From: Massospora cicadina
Lineage: Eukaryota > Entomophthoromycota > Entomophthoromycetes > Entomophthorales > Entomophthoraceae
Reading direction: 5' to 3'
Length of the DNA stretch: 64,000 bases
NCBI GenBank assembly: GCA_022478985.1
Contig: JAKSZP010017341.1
Span: 56,247 to 120,246, forward strand
Each line of letters opens with the position of its first letter. The stretch's first letter is position 1. The notes under the pieces were generated by a model. The model did not search any database and was not told where the DNA came from. It was given only the letters and a program-made list of their open reading frames with translations. A program made the translations under genes and the position numbers. Below are positions 10,817 through 22,349 of the stretch, piece by piece.

Positions 10817-13810
10817 CTATATTATCTAACTGAGGCAAGTTGACCAGGGGATGGGCAGTACAGATGCATGTTTAGAAAAGGGGAGGGAGTGAAGATTAGA
10901 AAGGATTATAGAGGATTGGGCACACAGGGGTACACAGGTTACCCTTATTGCCAGCTGGAACCACTAGGTATGGGAGGTCAGTGTGCTACTCTCAGGGGGT
11001 TACCCCCGCTATGGAGCAGGTGTGGAGAAAGGGTCCATGTGGAGCAACAAGAGTGGGAACATGACTTTATGAGCCTTTGTTGCCTTGGCTTCATGTATCC
11101 ATAGAGCCAGGCTTGGAAGTGCTCCAGTAAGTGGACGTGGAACCTATTGATAATACCATGAATGGTTGGGACTGTGCCCTTAAACGCATCCAAGGCAATG
11201 GTGTGGATTGTCCACATCGCGATGGGTATCATTAGGGAGTGGAGGGTAGATGGAATTGGGTACTTGAGCCAGAACGCGAGGAGGCTCCTTTAGATAGAGA
11301 ATTCCTGGTCATCTAGGGTCTTAAGCAGGCGCGCAACCTCCCGCCATATGGCTCTGGATGGGGGCAGGTTTTTAAGAGGTGGTGTAGGGAGCCCTTCCCT
11401 CCACATACTGCGCAGGTTGTGTGGAGGTTTTGGGTGCGGTCCACCATTATATAGGTCCTTCTCAGGCAGCGCTAGGCGTTGGCTCTTACCCTTGGCTGGA
11501 ATAGTGGATGATGCGTCATCCTCCATATTGCGTTCTGTGTGGCTATGTTATAGGGGATGTCCAAAGCGTCTAGGTAGTCAATTTTAGCGATGGTTGGGGT
11601 CATTGCAAGTATGTTTTTCTGGGAGTGGTCTTCTGGATTTCTTATCATGAAGTGGGATCTGGGTCATCTCCTTCCCTGCACAGAGCCAGTGTAAGCGACG
11701 GTCCATCCCATGTGGCGGATGGCTCAGAGGAGGCGTTTAAAGTGATGGGGGTTCTATGTAGGCTCATTGTGTTGGGGAAGTTAGTGAGGTATATTATGCT
11801 GGATGGGTTGTGTGAGTTAGGTATTTTGAGCGCCTGTGCAAAGTTGCCCTCGCTGCCCTGGACCGGTGCTGTTGCAGGAGGTTTGGGGTTAGCACTTCCT
11901 CTATCCAGGTGCCCAGGATGCAGTTGGCATGGCTCTCGAAATCTATTAAACCCATACCTCCACTGGAGCATGGTCCAAATAGCGTTTTCACTCGTACAGG
12001 TGGATGGTTCCAGGCCACAGCCAGCCCTTGATGAGCACTTGGATTGATGTCATTAAAGTGGGAGAAAAGGGTATTGCATGTGCGGGGAACCACAGCATTG
12101 GGAGGATGAGCAAGTTGGTAAATGCTACTCACCCCATTAGCCCCAGGGATCTTCCCTTGAGTGAGGTGAAGCAGTTGATACCTGTTGTAATAAATTGTTT
12201 TTTTCATCTTATTTACATACCCCCTGTTCCCAGATATATCAAAGTGGCGGACAGGGGTGGTGGTGGTGGGTAATAAAAAGAGTAGGATGACTGGGATTTT
12301 TCAACTTGGGTGGTTGTGTGTTTTAGGTGATGTTATCCAGTTATTAATGTACTTGCCAAAGAGTATTGTTTCTGTTTTTGTTTATTGAGCGATGCATTAC
12401 TCATAATGGAGTATTCCTCTAGGGTGCGTTCCAACTGTCAGGCGTCACTAATGTTAGCTATACCTGTCACGCAGTCATCCGCAAATGCTAGTATCTTGAC
12501 TGGGGGCTGGCCTTGTGCAGTTATTCCCATGAGGCGTGAGTCAGCAACACAGAAGAGTGGATCAAAGCCGAAGTTGTAGAGTAGTGGGCTGAGGGGGTCT
12601 CCTTGCTTAAGCCCTCTGCAGGGTGTGATCTTGTCAGTTAGGAAGCCAGGGCCACATACAGCCATAGAGGTGGATTCAATGAGTAGCATCGCAGTTAATG
12701 AACCTGGGTGGGAGGTTAAAGGCGCTTAGGCACTCCTTTAAGTATGGCCAGCTAACGTAGTCATATGCCTTCTCCTGGTCAAGGAATACCATGGCTCCAG
12801 TCGCCTTGGGCTAGCATATATTGATTATAGTGTATATATTAGACCAGATGGAGCGCCCTGGTGAAAATCAAATTGATTGGTTGATAGGACTTTAGAGGCT
12901 AGTGTTTAGTCTACTAGCTAGAATTTTTGTAGGTAGTTTTGTGTTAGTATTTGAGAGTGAAATTGGGCGCCAGTTGGCCAGGTCCAGTTTGTCGCCCTTT
13001 TTAAACAGGGTTATGACATAGGAGTCCTGGCCTCCAGGCAGGAGACGAGTCTCCAGCAGCCACTGGTTCATAGATTCTAGGAGGAGGGGGGCGATTTGTC
13101 TATGATATGTTTTATAAAATTCGTAGGATATCCCATCAGGGCCTGGGCATTTCCTATGCGATGCAATGCAGACTTTATTCCAGAGCTCTCCTGCATTATC
13201 AGGTTTAGGAGACTATAGTCTGGCAGTGCACTCTATATACTGGCGGTTTGTAATTTTTTATTTTTTGGGGTCAGATGGGGTGTCACGGTAAAGCTTGGTG
13301 TAATAGTTGTGTATTTCCGCCTTGTCCTCCATTGGGTCAGTTGCCACAGTTCCATTGGCTTTGTGGACCTGTGCGCACTGGGGAAGATTGACTTGGGAGT
13401 GGTATATGTGGATGAAATACGCCAAACAGGTTTCTCCTTATTTTTTGTGCTTACCTTTCCACAATATTTTAATTCTGTGTTGGTGTTTGTGGATGAGGGC
13501 GTTTAGGTGGGCGGAGATTTCCGCCCATTTGTGCCCCAGTTGGGGCTGTAACAAGACTTCAGGGTGTCGAGTTTTTAGGTGTTCTAGTTCCGCCAGGGTG
13601 CGCCTGATAGTGGCTGTATCTATGGTGTACTTTCGCGATGTGAGATGACAAGTTTTGTTTATTAATTTGGATTTGAATTTTTCTTAAGAATTTGGTGGGA
13701 TTCGATGCAAATGGGGCTGCAAATTCTGGGTTTGTAGCTTCTTGCTTGACGCAGTCATAAGTTTCGGGTAATTTTATATTCTCTGGATATAGCTTCCTCC
13801 AGGGCGACAT
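10817..13810 (-). mobile_element. LINE-III, 5'-truncated L1-like element
   Basis: The copy holds the 3' UTR, the ORF2 C-terminal region and the RT, but no endonuclease or ORF1. That is typical of 5' truncation during target-primed reverse transcription. It is flanked by CATTAAATTGCCAT (10803-10816) and CATTGAATTGCCAT (13811-13824), a 14-bp TSD with one mismatch. The 3' end carries the shared tail motif (TGCCCATCCCCTGGTCAACTT on the minus strand). Confidence 0.8.
10978..13810 (-). pseudogene. LINE-III ORF2 fragment: reverse transcriptase and C-terminal region
   Basis: Read from 13810, a linker region (CVKQEATNPEFAAPFASNP) aligns with FVTPFCADP of LINE-V. The RT follows: KKGDKLDLANWRPISL near 12990, then 12689-12438 with LKQGDPLSPLLYNFGFDPLF and ILAFADDCVTGIA, so the catalytic FADD is intact. 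The thumb and connection (GGMGLIDFESHANCILGTWI near 11950) and the C-terminus (WTIHTIALDAFKGTVPTIH, 11232-10978) are in separate frames. Several stops and frameshifts make it non-functional. It diverges more from LINE-IV than LINE-V does, so it is a separate subfamily. Confidence 0.8.
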
Positions 13811-13965
13811 CATTGAATTGCCATTTTGTTGCCTTTGGTTCATAATTACCTGCAACCAAAGCGAGGGTATTTTAATAAATTAGATTAGGAATGCATTGCA
13901 GTTATCTGGTGATCGATACCAAGGTAAATTGAATTAATTACAGTAATCAATTTTGAAGTTTTGGA

Positions 13966-14364
13966 GTGAATGGTTGCCAGCAAAAATTCACTTGTGTGCC
14001 TGATCTCATCACTTTCACTGAGTATCAACTTGATCAATACGTTGAGGCAATGGACACCGCTGGCCTTATTAATGAAGAAAACCCACAATTATACCCCCTA
14101 TGCCACATGTTGCTGATGCTCCCACCCCCAATGCTGTCCACCGTTGTCCACCAACTAAAGCGTGCGCCAGACAAAATTTTATTAAAGCTTCCTCCACTTC
14201 TGATATGTCATCCTATGCTGTTAGCTGAGGTACCATATTATGAATTTTTTATTCTAATAATCCCTTTGTTTGGCCCATTTGCAAATAAAGATGCGTGGCT
14301 TCTTCTTTTGGGTTGGGCACCACTAGTGCTAAGAATGGTTTCTAACAAAGGATGCCAAAGATAG
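13966..14364 (+). CDS. Hypothetical ORF, 132 codons, no family recognised
   Basis: This is an uninterrupted frame just outside the LINE-III target site. It has no ATG at its upstream end; the first in-frame ATG is in EAMDTAGLINEE. The text contains TFTEYQLDQYVEAMDTAGL, a proline/leucine-rich middle (LLMLPPPMLS) and two hydrophobic stretches (LLICHPMLLAEV and FFILIIPLFGPF). It may be an exon, a gag-like remnant or a chance ORF. No promoter or splice context is evident. Confidence 0.3.
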   Translation: MNGCQQKFTCVPDLITFTEYQLDQYVEAMDTAGLINEENPQLYPLCHMLLMLPPPMLSTVVHQLKRAPDKILLKLPPLLICHPMLLAEVPYYEFFILIIPLFGPFANKDAWLLLLGWAPLVLRMVSNKGCQR

Positions 14365-15825
14365 GGTTGGGTTGCCGGTGATAAATGTCAATATTTGTCA
14401 ATAGGCGAGCAGTAAATTGCTAAGAAATCGCCAAAAGTATAAAGATCTTGTATTCCTCATTATTAAAGATTATTTTCCTTACTTACTCTTTACCGTTTTA
14501 GGGTGGCTAGAGGATAGCTGGCAGTAAGAGTAGACTAAAAACCCCAAAAAATGTGTTGTGTATGTGCACTTATTCAGTGTTGGAAGTACCACTCCAATAC
14601 CTAGAGCTACAAGGAAGCCCCACGTGGACTGGCCCAACCAGCCACTGCAACATAAATCTGTTAGGGATTAACCTCAAGGGAGCCCTCCATTATACTGGGT
14701 GATAGGGGTACTTTCTAACTCCAGGGGGTCAATCAGCCAAAGGTGAAGTTGTTGTTATAATGAGTATGGGAAGATCCAGACGCAGACTTGTAGTGAAAGG
14801 TAGTTTATGAATGTGAAACAGAAGGGGTCAAAAGTCTTCATACTGTTGACCTGGACTTAATGGAGTCTTTAATTTAGTATATGTAAACTTTTCAACACTA
14901 CCTCAAAAAAATCACTTCATAAAGTTTAAACTTGGTTCTATCTGGAATAGATTAAATATGAATATCTAATATAAAGTATACTTATTTTATTAAGTCGTTT
15001 TCAACAGAGTATTACAAAAGAGTGCAAGGCTAGTTCTTATGTCGCTACCACTAAAAATTTTTTATAGGGGTGAATTTTGAAAATGAGCATCTTCAAGAAA
15101 AATACTGGGAGCAGAGTGGCATATATTGTCTACGCCTTAAGTACCATGAGGGGAACTATACTAAACACCCTACAGGTTAGCATAAAGCTGTTAATAATTT
15201 GGTACAAACAGCAACCTTGAAAACCCTCTTTTATAAACACAAAAATGTATCATGAGCTGCAATTATTTTTCCAACACCTGATAAGTTAGATCAAGGGATG
15301 GAAAAATTATTCCATCTTTTTAATGACTGAGATCAAATGGGTATCGTTTTTATAGATGCAATGCTTTATCTCCCCCAATACATCATACAGTATTCTAAAT
15401 AAGGATAAAATTTAACTATATAAATGACTAAATCTAAGCGCTGATCTAATTAAATGGCATAAGAGTAGTACCCAATGTACTAATGATCCTAGAGCTCTCT
15501 TGTGAAAAAATATGTGACATTAACTTTTAATACAAAAACATCTTGAACGTGGTATACATCCTCATTCATGTGTCTTTTCCCGAAATCCCCTTACATTACC
15601 TATCAATCTTATTTGTGGAGCTTTATTTTCAGAAGCCATATTTAAAACCTGAAATTTATTTATAACGTTCACGTATTTACTTAGATATACAGAAGTACTA
15701 CCTCATTCTCATCTTATGACAGCTTCTCCCACTTTTTTATAAATAAGTTACCTCAACAAGTCTATCTGTACAAAAAAGCTTCTTTTATAAACGATAGCGG
15801 TCATCTATGTTCTCAATCTCTTGGA
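14365..15825. other. No gene recognised
   Basis: AT-rich intergenic-type DNA with only short frames. I see no LTR, LINE tail or RNA gene here. LINE-IV inserted at its right edge. Confidence 0.5.
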
Positions 15826-15841
15826 TGGTCTCAGGTAAATA
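15826..15841 (+). repeat. Target-site duplication of LINE-IV, left copy
   Basis: TGGTCTCAGGTAAATA is identical to 21100-21115. It defines the 3' end of the minus-strand LINE. Confidence 0.9.
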
Positions 15842-16068
15842 GTTTAATTTATTGCAGGGAAGGCTGACCAAGGGATGGACACTTCCAAAAATAAACACGA
15901 AAGAAAATGAAACTCAATAACAGGGAAGGCACCCCAGAGAAGCAATGCTATTTCCTGTTACCAGCGGGAACGCCACTATTAGGAGGAGGGGGGAACGTGT
16001 AAAGGGGCCATAACCACAATTGAACATTTGTGGAGGAAGAGGTACGAGTTGATGAACCAGACTGGGAA

Positions 16069-19000
16069 CTAGGAGGAGACCAACTGACGGCGACGCGGTG
16101 GGAGGTACCCAAACATCCACACTTTAAAATGGTCCATCAAATGGGACCAGAATCTGTGGACAGCTTCTGTGAGGGTGGGGGTGGAGCCTGCAATGGCATC
16201 CAAGACAATCGTGTGGATAGCCCACATGGTGATTGTGACTACCAGAGCATGGAGGGAGGGTGGAAGGGAGGAGGCCATTGATAGAGCAAACATATCTCTT
16301 GACAGACTGAAGGGATGCGTTTGATCCTGGCCCAGCAGACGTTGAAATTAGCGCCATATCGCTTCAGAGGTAGGGCACTTCTCCAGGCGGTGGAACAGCG
16401 TTCCATACTGGCCACACACGACGCAGGATGAGTGTAAAGCGTTAGAGCGCTCAGCCATATGGTACACCCGCCTCAGGCAGCACCACACATGGGAACAGAT
16501 ATGAGGCGGCAACAGAGGGTGGTGTGCGTATTTCCAGATGGTTTTTTGGGTCTCAGTGGAATAAGGGATGTCCATCATGTCCAGGTAATCCACCCTGGAT
16601 AGGACATGGGGTCGAATGGGGATCACGCCATCATGGCTGGTAGCCCCTGTACCTCTTGTGTGAACTGAGGAGAGGGGCGGCCTCTCTGGGCTGTGTGCCC
16701 ACAAATACAGATTCTCCACTCAGCGCTCCGCATGGAGAGGAAGATTCGTTTATAGTGGGTTTTAGTACCATGAGGACCTGTGGCTGATGGGTGGGAAGCC
16801 AGATATTTCATCAAGGAGTGAGGGTGCGACGGATTGGTAAGGCCCAGGGCGCGGGAGAAGTTGGAGTGGGCCGCGTGGGACCAGTGTTGGGAGGGGAGCA
16901 TAGGGGCAGTGACGGCCGCTATCCAGGTACCCAAGATCTTAGCATGGGCTTTAAAGTTGAGCAGGCCATGCCACCACAATGACGAGGGCCAAACATGACC
17001 TCAAGCTGCATTGGCGGTGGGCGGCCTGACCAAAGCCACCCTTGAAGAAGGGCATACATAGATTTGAAAAACCTGGGGAGAAGGCGATGGCGTGGGCTCC
17101 AAACCAGACTTTGGAGAGAAGCATAGAGTTGGCTAAAACTACCCTGCCAGTAAGGGAAGTGGGGTGGGCTCTGAGGGAGGCGATGCGCTTCATCACATTG
17201 TCTAGAATATGACTTTCCATTACTGCTGAGGCATACCCGCCTGCCTCCACCCACACCCCCAGATGGCGGACAGGCCCAATGGTAGGGCGTGGCACGAAGG
17301 GGAGCACAAGTGGGGCGGTGTGGGGTGGGCAGGGAAGGCGAGCACGTGTGCAAGCAGATGGGTCAGGCTGGACACAGATCGCTGGGCCCAGCAGGTTTGA
17401 TACCAACCAAGGAGGATGATTTCAGTTTTGGAAGCGTTCAGTTCAGCATTACTTACCTGGGAATAAACCTGGATGAGAGCTTCAACTCGCGCGTGCATCT
17501 TGATTATTAGACATCCCGACCACACAATCATCAGCAAACGCCATCATCTTGACTGGGGCTTGGCCTGGTACATGGACCCCAGTGAGGTGGGCATTCACGT
17601 TTTGAAGTAGTGGATCAAGGCTGAAGTTATATAAGAGTGGGCTAAGGGGGTCCCCTTGTCGTAGGCCCCTTTGAGGGCGGACTACTTCTGTGAAATAGCC
17701 AGGGCCACTCACTGCCATTGTTGCAGATTCCGTAAGCAGCATCACCCAGCTGATGAAGCGAGGGGGTGAGCGGAATTGGTGGAAGCAGGCCCTGTTTATT
17801 CCCAGTTTACTCTATCATAGGCCTTCTGTTGGTCCAAGAATAAAAGTGCCCCCAAGGCTGTGGACTGGCATGCATTAGCCACAGAGTGCATGTTGTCCTA
17901 AATTGACCTTCTGGGTATAGACTGTATTGTTCTGGGGAGATGGTGGCAGAGGCTATAATCCCTAGACGGTTAGCCATGATTTTAGTTAAAATTTTTGTAT
18001 CTGTGTTAGTTAGAGAAATGGGGCGCCAGTTGGCTATGTCTAGCTTATCCCCCTTTCTTGAAGAGTGTAATGGTGAAGGCCTATTGCCCTCCTGGTAGAA
18101 AGCGCGTATCCAGAAGGCTCTGGTTAAGGGAGGTAAGCAGCAGTGGGGATAGATATTTGAAGTACTTCTTATAGAACTCATATGGAATGCCATCAGGGTC
18201 AGGTCATTTCTGATTTGGTGCACCATGGACGGAGGACCAGAGTTCGTCTGGAGTAATTAAATTCATCAACTCCAGGTATTGGGAAATGGTGTAGATGTGA
18301 GTGCTATCGAGAAATTTCGCCATTTTGGCAAGCGGAATTAGATTGGATCAGTACAACTCAGAGTAATACTTTTGTATTTTGATCGCCACTTTGGCCGGCG
18401 TATCCACGATGGAATTGTCTGACCTCTGCACCTGTGTGCAGGCCACGCTCTGGTGCAGTGCAAAGAATTTTTAAAAAAAAATAAGAGGAGCACATGCCAC
18501 CCTCTGTAATGTATTTGACCCTGTACTGAACACAAACCCGATGTTTGTGTTGCCTTTCAAGCGCGTTGAGGTGGGCGGCTGCTTTTGCCCACTTCCAGCC
18601 CCAAGCAGGGCTGTAGCCCATGGCTGGGATGTTGGACTCCAGGTTTGCCAACTTTTCCAGGGCACGCGAGATGACAGACAAGGTAGCTCATGAGCGTCAG
18701 GAGGAGAGATGGTGAGCGTGGTGGATGGTAAATGCTTTGAAGGCTGACCATGTGGAAATTGGGTCCACACAAAATGGTATAGTAAACTCTTTTGCCGATG
18801 TTGCAGATTCCACTCATGTGGAAAATCCTGGTGATGCGAGTTCAGGTGGGCGGAGTTTGCACCAATACAGAGCCCTAGCCACTGTGACGGGTAGGTAATA
18901 GGTTATCAAGACCAGCCGATGATTGGAGAAGTCAATTTTTGATGTGTGGAAGTGGGAATTATAGGATTGAAATTGCACCAGTGCGAGGATAAGGTCGATG

Positions 19001-19570
19001 CGGGACATGGACCTTAACTGGCCATTGTGGACATGGGTATGCATCATGTTCTCAAGCAGCAGAGCTTGCTGCAGCAGCGCGTCAAACAACACACGGGTGG
19101 CCTTTAGAATGCGAAGTTCTACGTGACCCTGGGGTGTGTGGGATGAGGAAGGCCAGCAGTCCATGGATGGGTTTAACCAACAGTTCATGTCACCAACTAC
19201 AAAAAGGTCAGAAGGTAATAGGAGATTTGACCAATGAAAAAAATTCCCAACGCTCTTGTGCACAGGTTGGGGCATAAATGTTGTTGATAGCATGCACCAC
19301 CTCAGCCCACAAAAATGTGACAATGAGAACTTGGCCATCGAGGAAGGATTCAGATGATAGAAATTTAAAAAATTGTTTTTCTGAACAAGCACCCCACAGT
19401 GCTCAGACCAGAAGGAAAGGGAATGGAGGAGCATGGTTTTCCAAGCGTCCTCAGAACCTCGTGGACAGTGGAACTCCTGGATGGCCAGGATGTCCATGGG
19501 TAAATATTTTGTAAAAACTCAGTTTCCTAGCCCAGGATGGCGTGGCCTTGAGTCCTGCGATGTTCGACAT
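16069..19570 (-). pseudogene. LINE-IV ORF2: APE endonuclease, reverse transcriptase, CCHC finger
   Basis: The frame starts MSNIAGLKATPSW at 19570. The endonuclease (19497-18814) shows AIQEFHCPRG, VVGDMNCWLN and SRIDLILALV, and SNHRLVLI where most APE-type enzymes have SDHRLV. The RT has KGDKLDIANWRPISL (near 18050), LRQGDPLSPLLYNFSL and MMAFADDCVVG (17745-17482), with FADD intact. C-terminal parts are VRHLGVWVEAGG, LGTWIAAVTAPMLPSQHWSH and a finger CVVCGQYGTLFHRLEKC (C-X2-C-X7-H-X4-C, near 16430-16380). It closes with a TAG at 16069 after QLVSS, where LINE-V and LINE-VII have TGG, so this end is probably premature. Several frameshifts inactivate it. Confidence 0.85.
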
Positions 19571-21005
19571 CCCTAAAGTGAAGGCTTCCCCCTTTGCACC
19601 TTAGGTGCAAGGGGGTGGGCACCTGGGCCCACCCCTCCTCTGGATCCCCACGGGCCTTCATGGCGGCATGGGTGTTTGCAGCAACACTATCAGAAGATTT
19701 GTTAATTTTAGCAGACAGGTTCGCGTTGGCTTTTGCCTTTGCTTTTGAATTCCCCACTGTCAAACGAATTTTTTGTGGTGCAGTCGAGTTCAGTGCACCA
19801 ACATTCAGGTCAAAAAAATTTTTCAGGTATTTTGGAGACCAAATTGGTTCCAATTGGGGCTTGGGTGCAAAGTTTGGGTGAGATTGAGTCGCCCATCATA
19901 TCCTCAGATTGGGTGGCCCAATCAGCTTGGGCATCCCAAACTGATTGGTTGAGGGATTCCCGAGTTACTTCTGCTGTGAAGGTTTCAATGTCCTCCTGGC
20001 GTTGGGAGTGTGGGATATCAGAGCCGATCTTGGCCGCTTCCTTGGCCGCGGCCCTGCAGGCCTGTTTGGCCTTCTTTCACTATTGAGGGGAGACAGGCTT
20101 TACTAGTAAGTAGCAGCCTTGTGCTCTCCATGGGAAGGCCTCTTTGGTAGTGGTGGTTGGTTCATAGTGAGCCTCCCTGTTGGTCATGGCCACCAAGAGG
20201 TGCTCTTGGAATGCGATGCCCTCCTTGGTGGGGCATGCATGTGCCTTATGGCTGAACGCATCACAGTGGGTGCAGATGGGGGTGCGCCGTCCATGGTTAC
20301 CCAGAAAGGGTGGGTGGTATGCCCCTCAATATTAATAAAAGTGGAGTGCGGGATCTGGGTTAGGTCCTTTACAATCTCCTTGGTTGGGATCAGAACTGCA
20401 ATAGCTTTGCCGGTGACAGGTGTGGCATCAGTGTAAAGTGCTGCATCTCAAAGGATTGTATTTCGCTGTATATGGTGAGACCAGCTTTCAGGTGCTGCTC
20501 CAGAATGGCACGCTTGACCATAGTGGGCAAGAAGTCAAATGTGAGGAAAATTTGGTTGGATTTTGTCCATCTGGTGCACTTAGTTTTGATGACCTGCTGC
20601 CCTTCAGGGAGGTCAATCACAATGCGCACTGCAGCAGCTTCATCTGCTGCCTCCTTGTTATAAATTAAAGATCCAGCCAACTGCATGACATGGAGTGAGG
20701 TGCGACGTACACCGCGGTCAGGAAATGAATGTGCACATCCTCACAAAATTTTTCCCACAACGCCATTTGCTGAATATCTAGGAACACCCAGACTCCGTAT
20801 TCCACCAATGAGAGTGGTTGAGAGTGTGGCGTGTTGATGTACTGGTTGCATCGAGTTTGCCAAGTGAGGATTTCTGGGGAAATAGTAATTGCCAGCTTTT
20901 TATTTTTATCTAATCTACCAGTTTCTCCGGGGCATTTGCAAACATTGGAAGTCGCTGGCCTACCACCTGTGCTTTGGCCTTACTTGCCTAACTTCTCCCT
21001 GACAT
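19527..21005 (-). pseudogene. LINE-IV ORF1, RRM-like and CCHC RNA-binding protein, decayed
   Basis: The start is the ATG at 21005 (MSGRS, stop, ASKAK), matched by MSGSSWASK in LINE-V. A conserved N-terminal text (PEILTWQTRCNQYINTPHSQ) is followed by an RRM-like segment with NQIFLTFDFLPTMVKR and LKAGLTIYSEIQSF (20686-20390). Near 20280-20216 comes a zinc knuckle, CTHCDAFSHKAHAC (C-X2-C-X4-H-X4-C). The tail is Lys/Ala-rich and ends at 19527, overlapping the ORF2 start by 44 nt in another frame. The family role is binding element RNA. In-frame stops, including one at codon 6, make it a pseudogene. Confidence 0.75.
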
Positions 21006-21099
21006 GGGCGCAAACTAATCTCCTCTGTGAGATTATCAAACTAAAGTCAGACTTGAATCAAAGATTTTGCAAAAGTGATTGCAACGAGAGAGAAAAGTT

Positions 21100-21115
21100 T
21101 GGTCTCAGGTAAATA
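21100..21115 (+). repeat. Target-site duplication of LINE-IV, right copy
   Basis: TGGTCTCAGGTAAATA is identical to 15826-15841. It defines the 5' end of the LINE. Confidence 0.9.
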
Positions 21116-21477
21116 ACTACTTTTAATTATTCTTTTTGTATAAGTTACTAAGATTAGAAGCTGCAAGCACCCACTAAGCAGATTTTGCCTATTCTGAGAT
21201 TAACAAGGATAAATGTAGATTCGTCTAGGGATAAATTGGTCTTAATAGTTAATTCATTATAAAGAAAAATGGTTAATAGAAAGTTAATTTGTTAAAGGGA
21301 TTAAAATTGACAACATAAAACCAGTTGTGAAAGGCAGAGGTTGAGTGCAACTAAAACAAAAAAATCTGTTTATTAATTAATTTGAGGTATATGAAGTTTT
21401 TTCAGCCTCTATAAGAACATGGGGTATACCAAGTAAAGATATATTGATATTATAAACCGAATACTACAATAACTCTA
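21116..21477. other. AT-rich spacer between LINE-IV and LTR-2
   Basis: No coding sequence, repeat or RNA gene seen. Confidence 0.5.
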
Positions 21478-21970
21478 TATTTACTTTTAGTGAATTTGAC
21501 TAATTCTGCCAAATAAGTAGCACAGGGTAAAACCCATTGAGCAACGGATGAGTAATATGAAGATATATGATCCATGAAACTAATAATGATAAAAGAGTTA
21601 ATAAGGAGCCATTACTCTGACAATACAATTTATTAATGTTCAATTAATGGCTACTTCAGTTATTTTCCTACTCCTTCTTATCTCTTATAAAAACCTCTCC
21701 CTTCTCACTCTTGCGCTCCACTCTTAACTGACGTATATCTCAGTGTATTCAACACACTCCGCTTAGTAAACTCACTATTTGCTACAATCTAGGGCTTTAC
21801 ACATATAAAGGCTTTGGTAGAATTCACCAAATTTTTGCAAAATATTAATTTTGAATTAAACATACTTTGCATCAACATAATTAATTGTTCAATCTCAAGG
21901 CTTGCCACAATTTTAATTTAAAGTTCATCAGAGCAATAGCTTATTGTTTATTCATATCAGAATCTCAACA
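21478..21970 (-). repeat. LTR-2 3' LTR
   Basis: It aligns with 27016-27511. On the minus strand it starts TGTTGAGATTCTGATATG directly after a polypurine tract. The outer end is mutated (ATA instead of ACA). Confidence 0.85.
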
Positions 21971-21985
21971 TTACCCCCTTGACGG
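21971..21985 (-). other. LTR-2 polypurine tract region
   Basis: The minus strand reads AAGGGGGTAA directly before the 3' LTR, the expected plus-strand primer site. It lies inside the loop of an inverted repeat (AGCTTATTGT at 21938-21947, ACAATAAGCT at 21986-21995). Confidence 0.75.
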
Positions 21986-22349
21986 ACAATAAGCTCCTAA
22001 CGCTAATATGCCTGCAGGAATTTTTCATGTACTCAGTTGATAATTGACTACCTGTGGGCTCATTAATAGTGTAGGCGTCAAGCTCATTTATATCAAATGG
22101 TCTAATACATATGCTGCCAAGCTTGTTCCTTCTTCCAAACCCATGTTGGGTTTAGGAAGAGGACAAGATCTCCTACTCTAAACTTGGGAAGATTGCTTCA
22201 TCTACATTGGTCAGCTTCCTGATTTCAAATCGTCTTGGCTAGACTAGTGGAAATATGCTTCCTTTTGTAGTTTAATCAGCGTGTCAGTTAAGACAGCCAA
22301 ATAGCTCTGAGGCTCTACTCCACTAGTATCTTCCACGCAGGAATAAAGC

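Larger units (their letters stand above)
15842..21099 (-). mobile_element. LINE-IV, full-length L1-like retrotransposon (5258 bp)
   Basis: The element is bounded by a perfect 16-bp TSD, TGGTCTCAGGTAAATA, at 15826-15841 and 21100-21115. Read on the minus strand it has a ~94-nt 5' UTR beginning ACTTTTCTCTC, ORF1 from the ATG at 21005, ORF2 from the ATG at 19570, and a 3' UTR ending TGGTCAGCCTTCCCTGCAAT then AAATTAAAC. Its length equals that of LINE-V exactly (5258 bp), and the two align throughout. There is no long poly(A); an AATAAA lies near the 3' terminus. Both ORFs are broken, so it is inactive. Confidence 0.92.
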
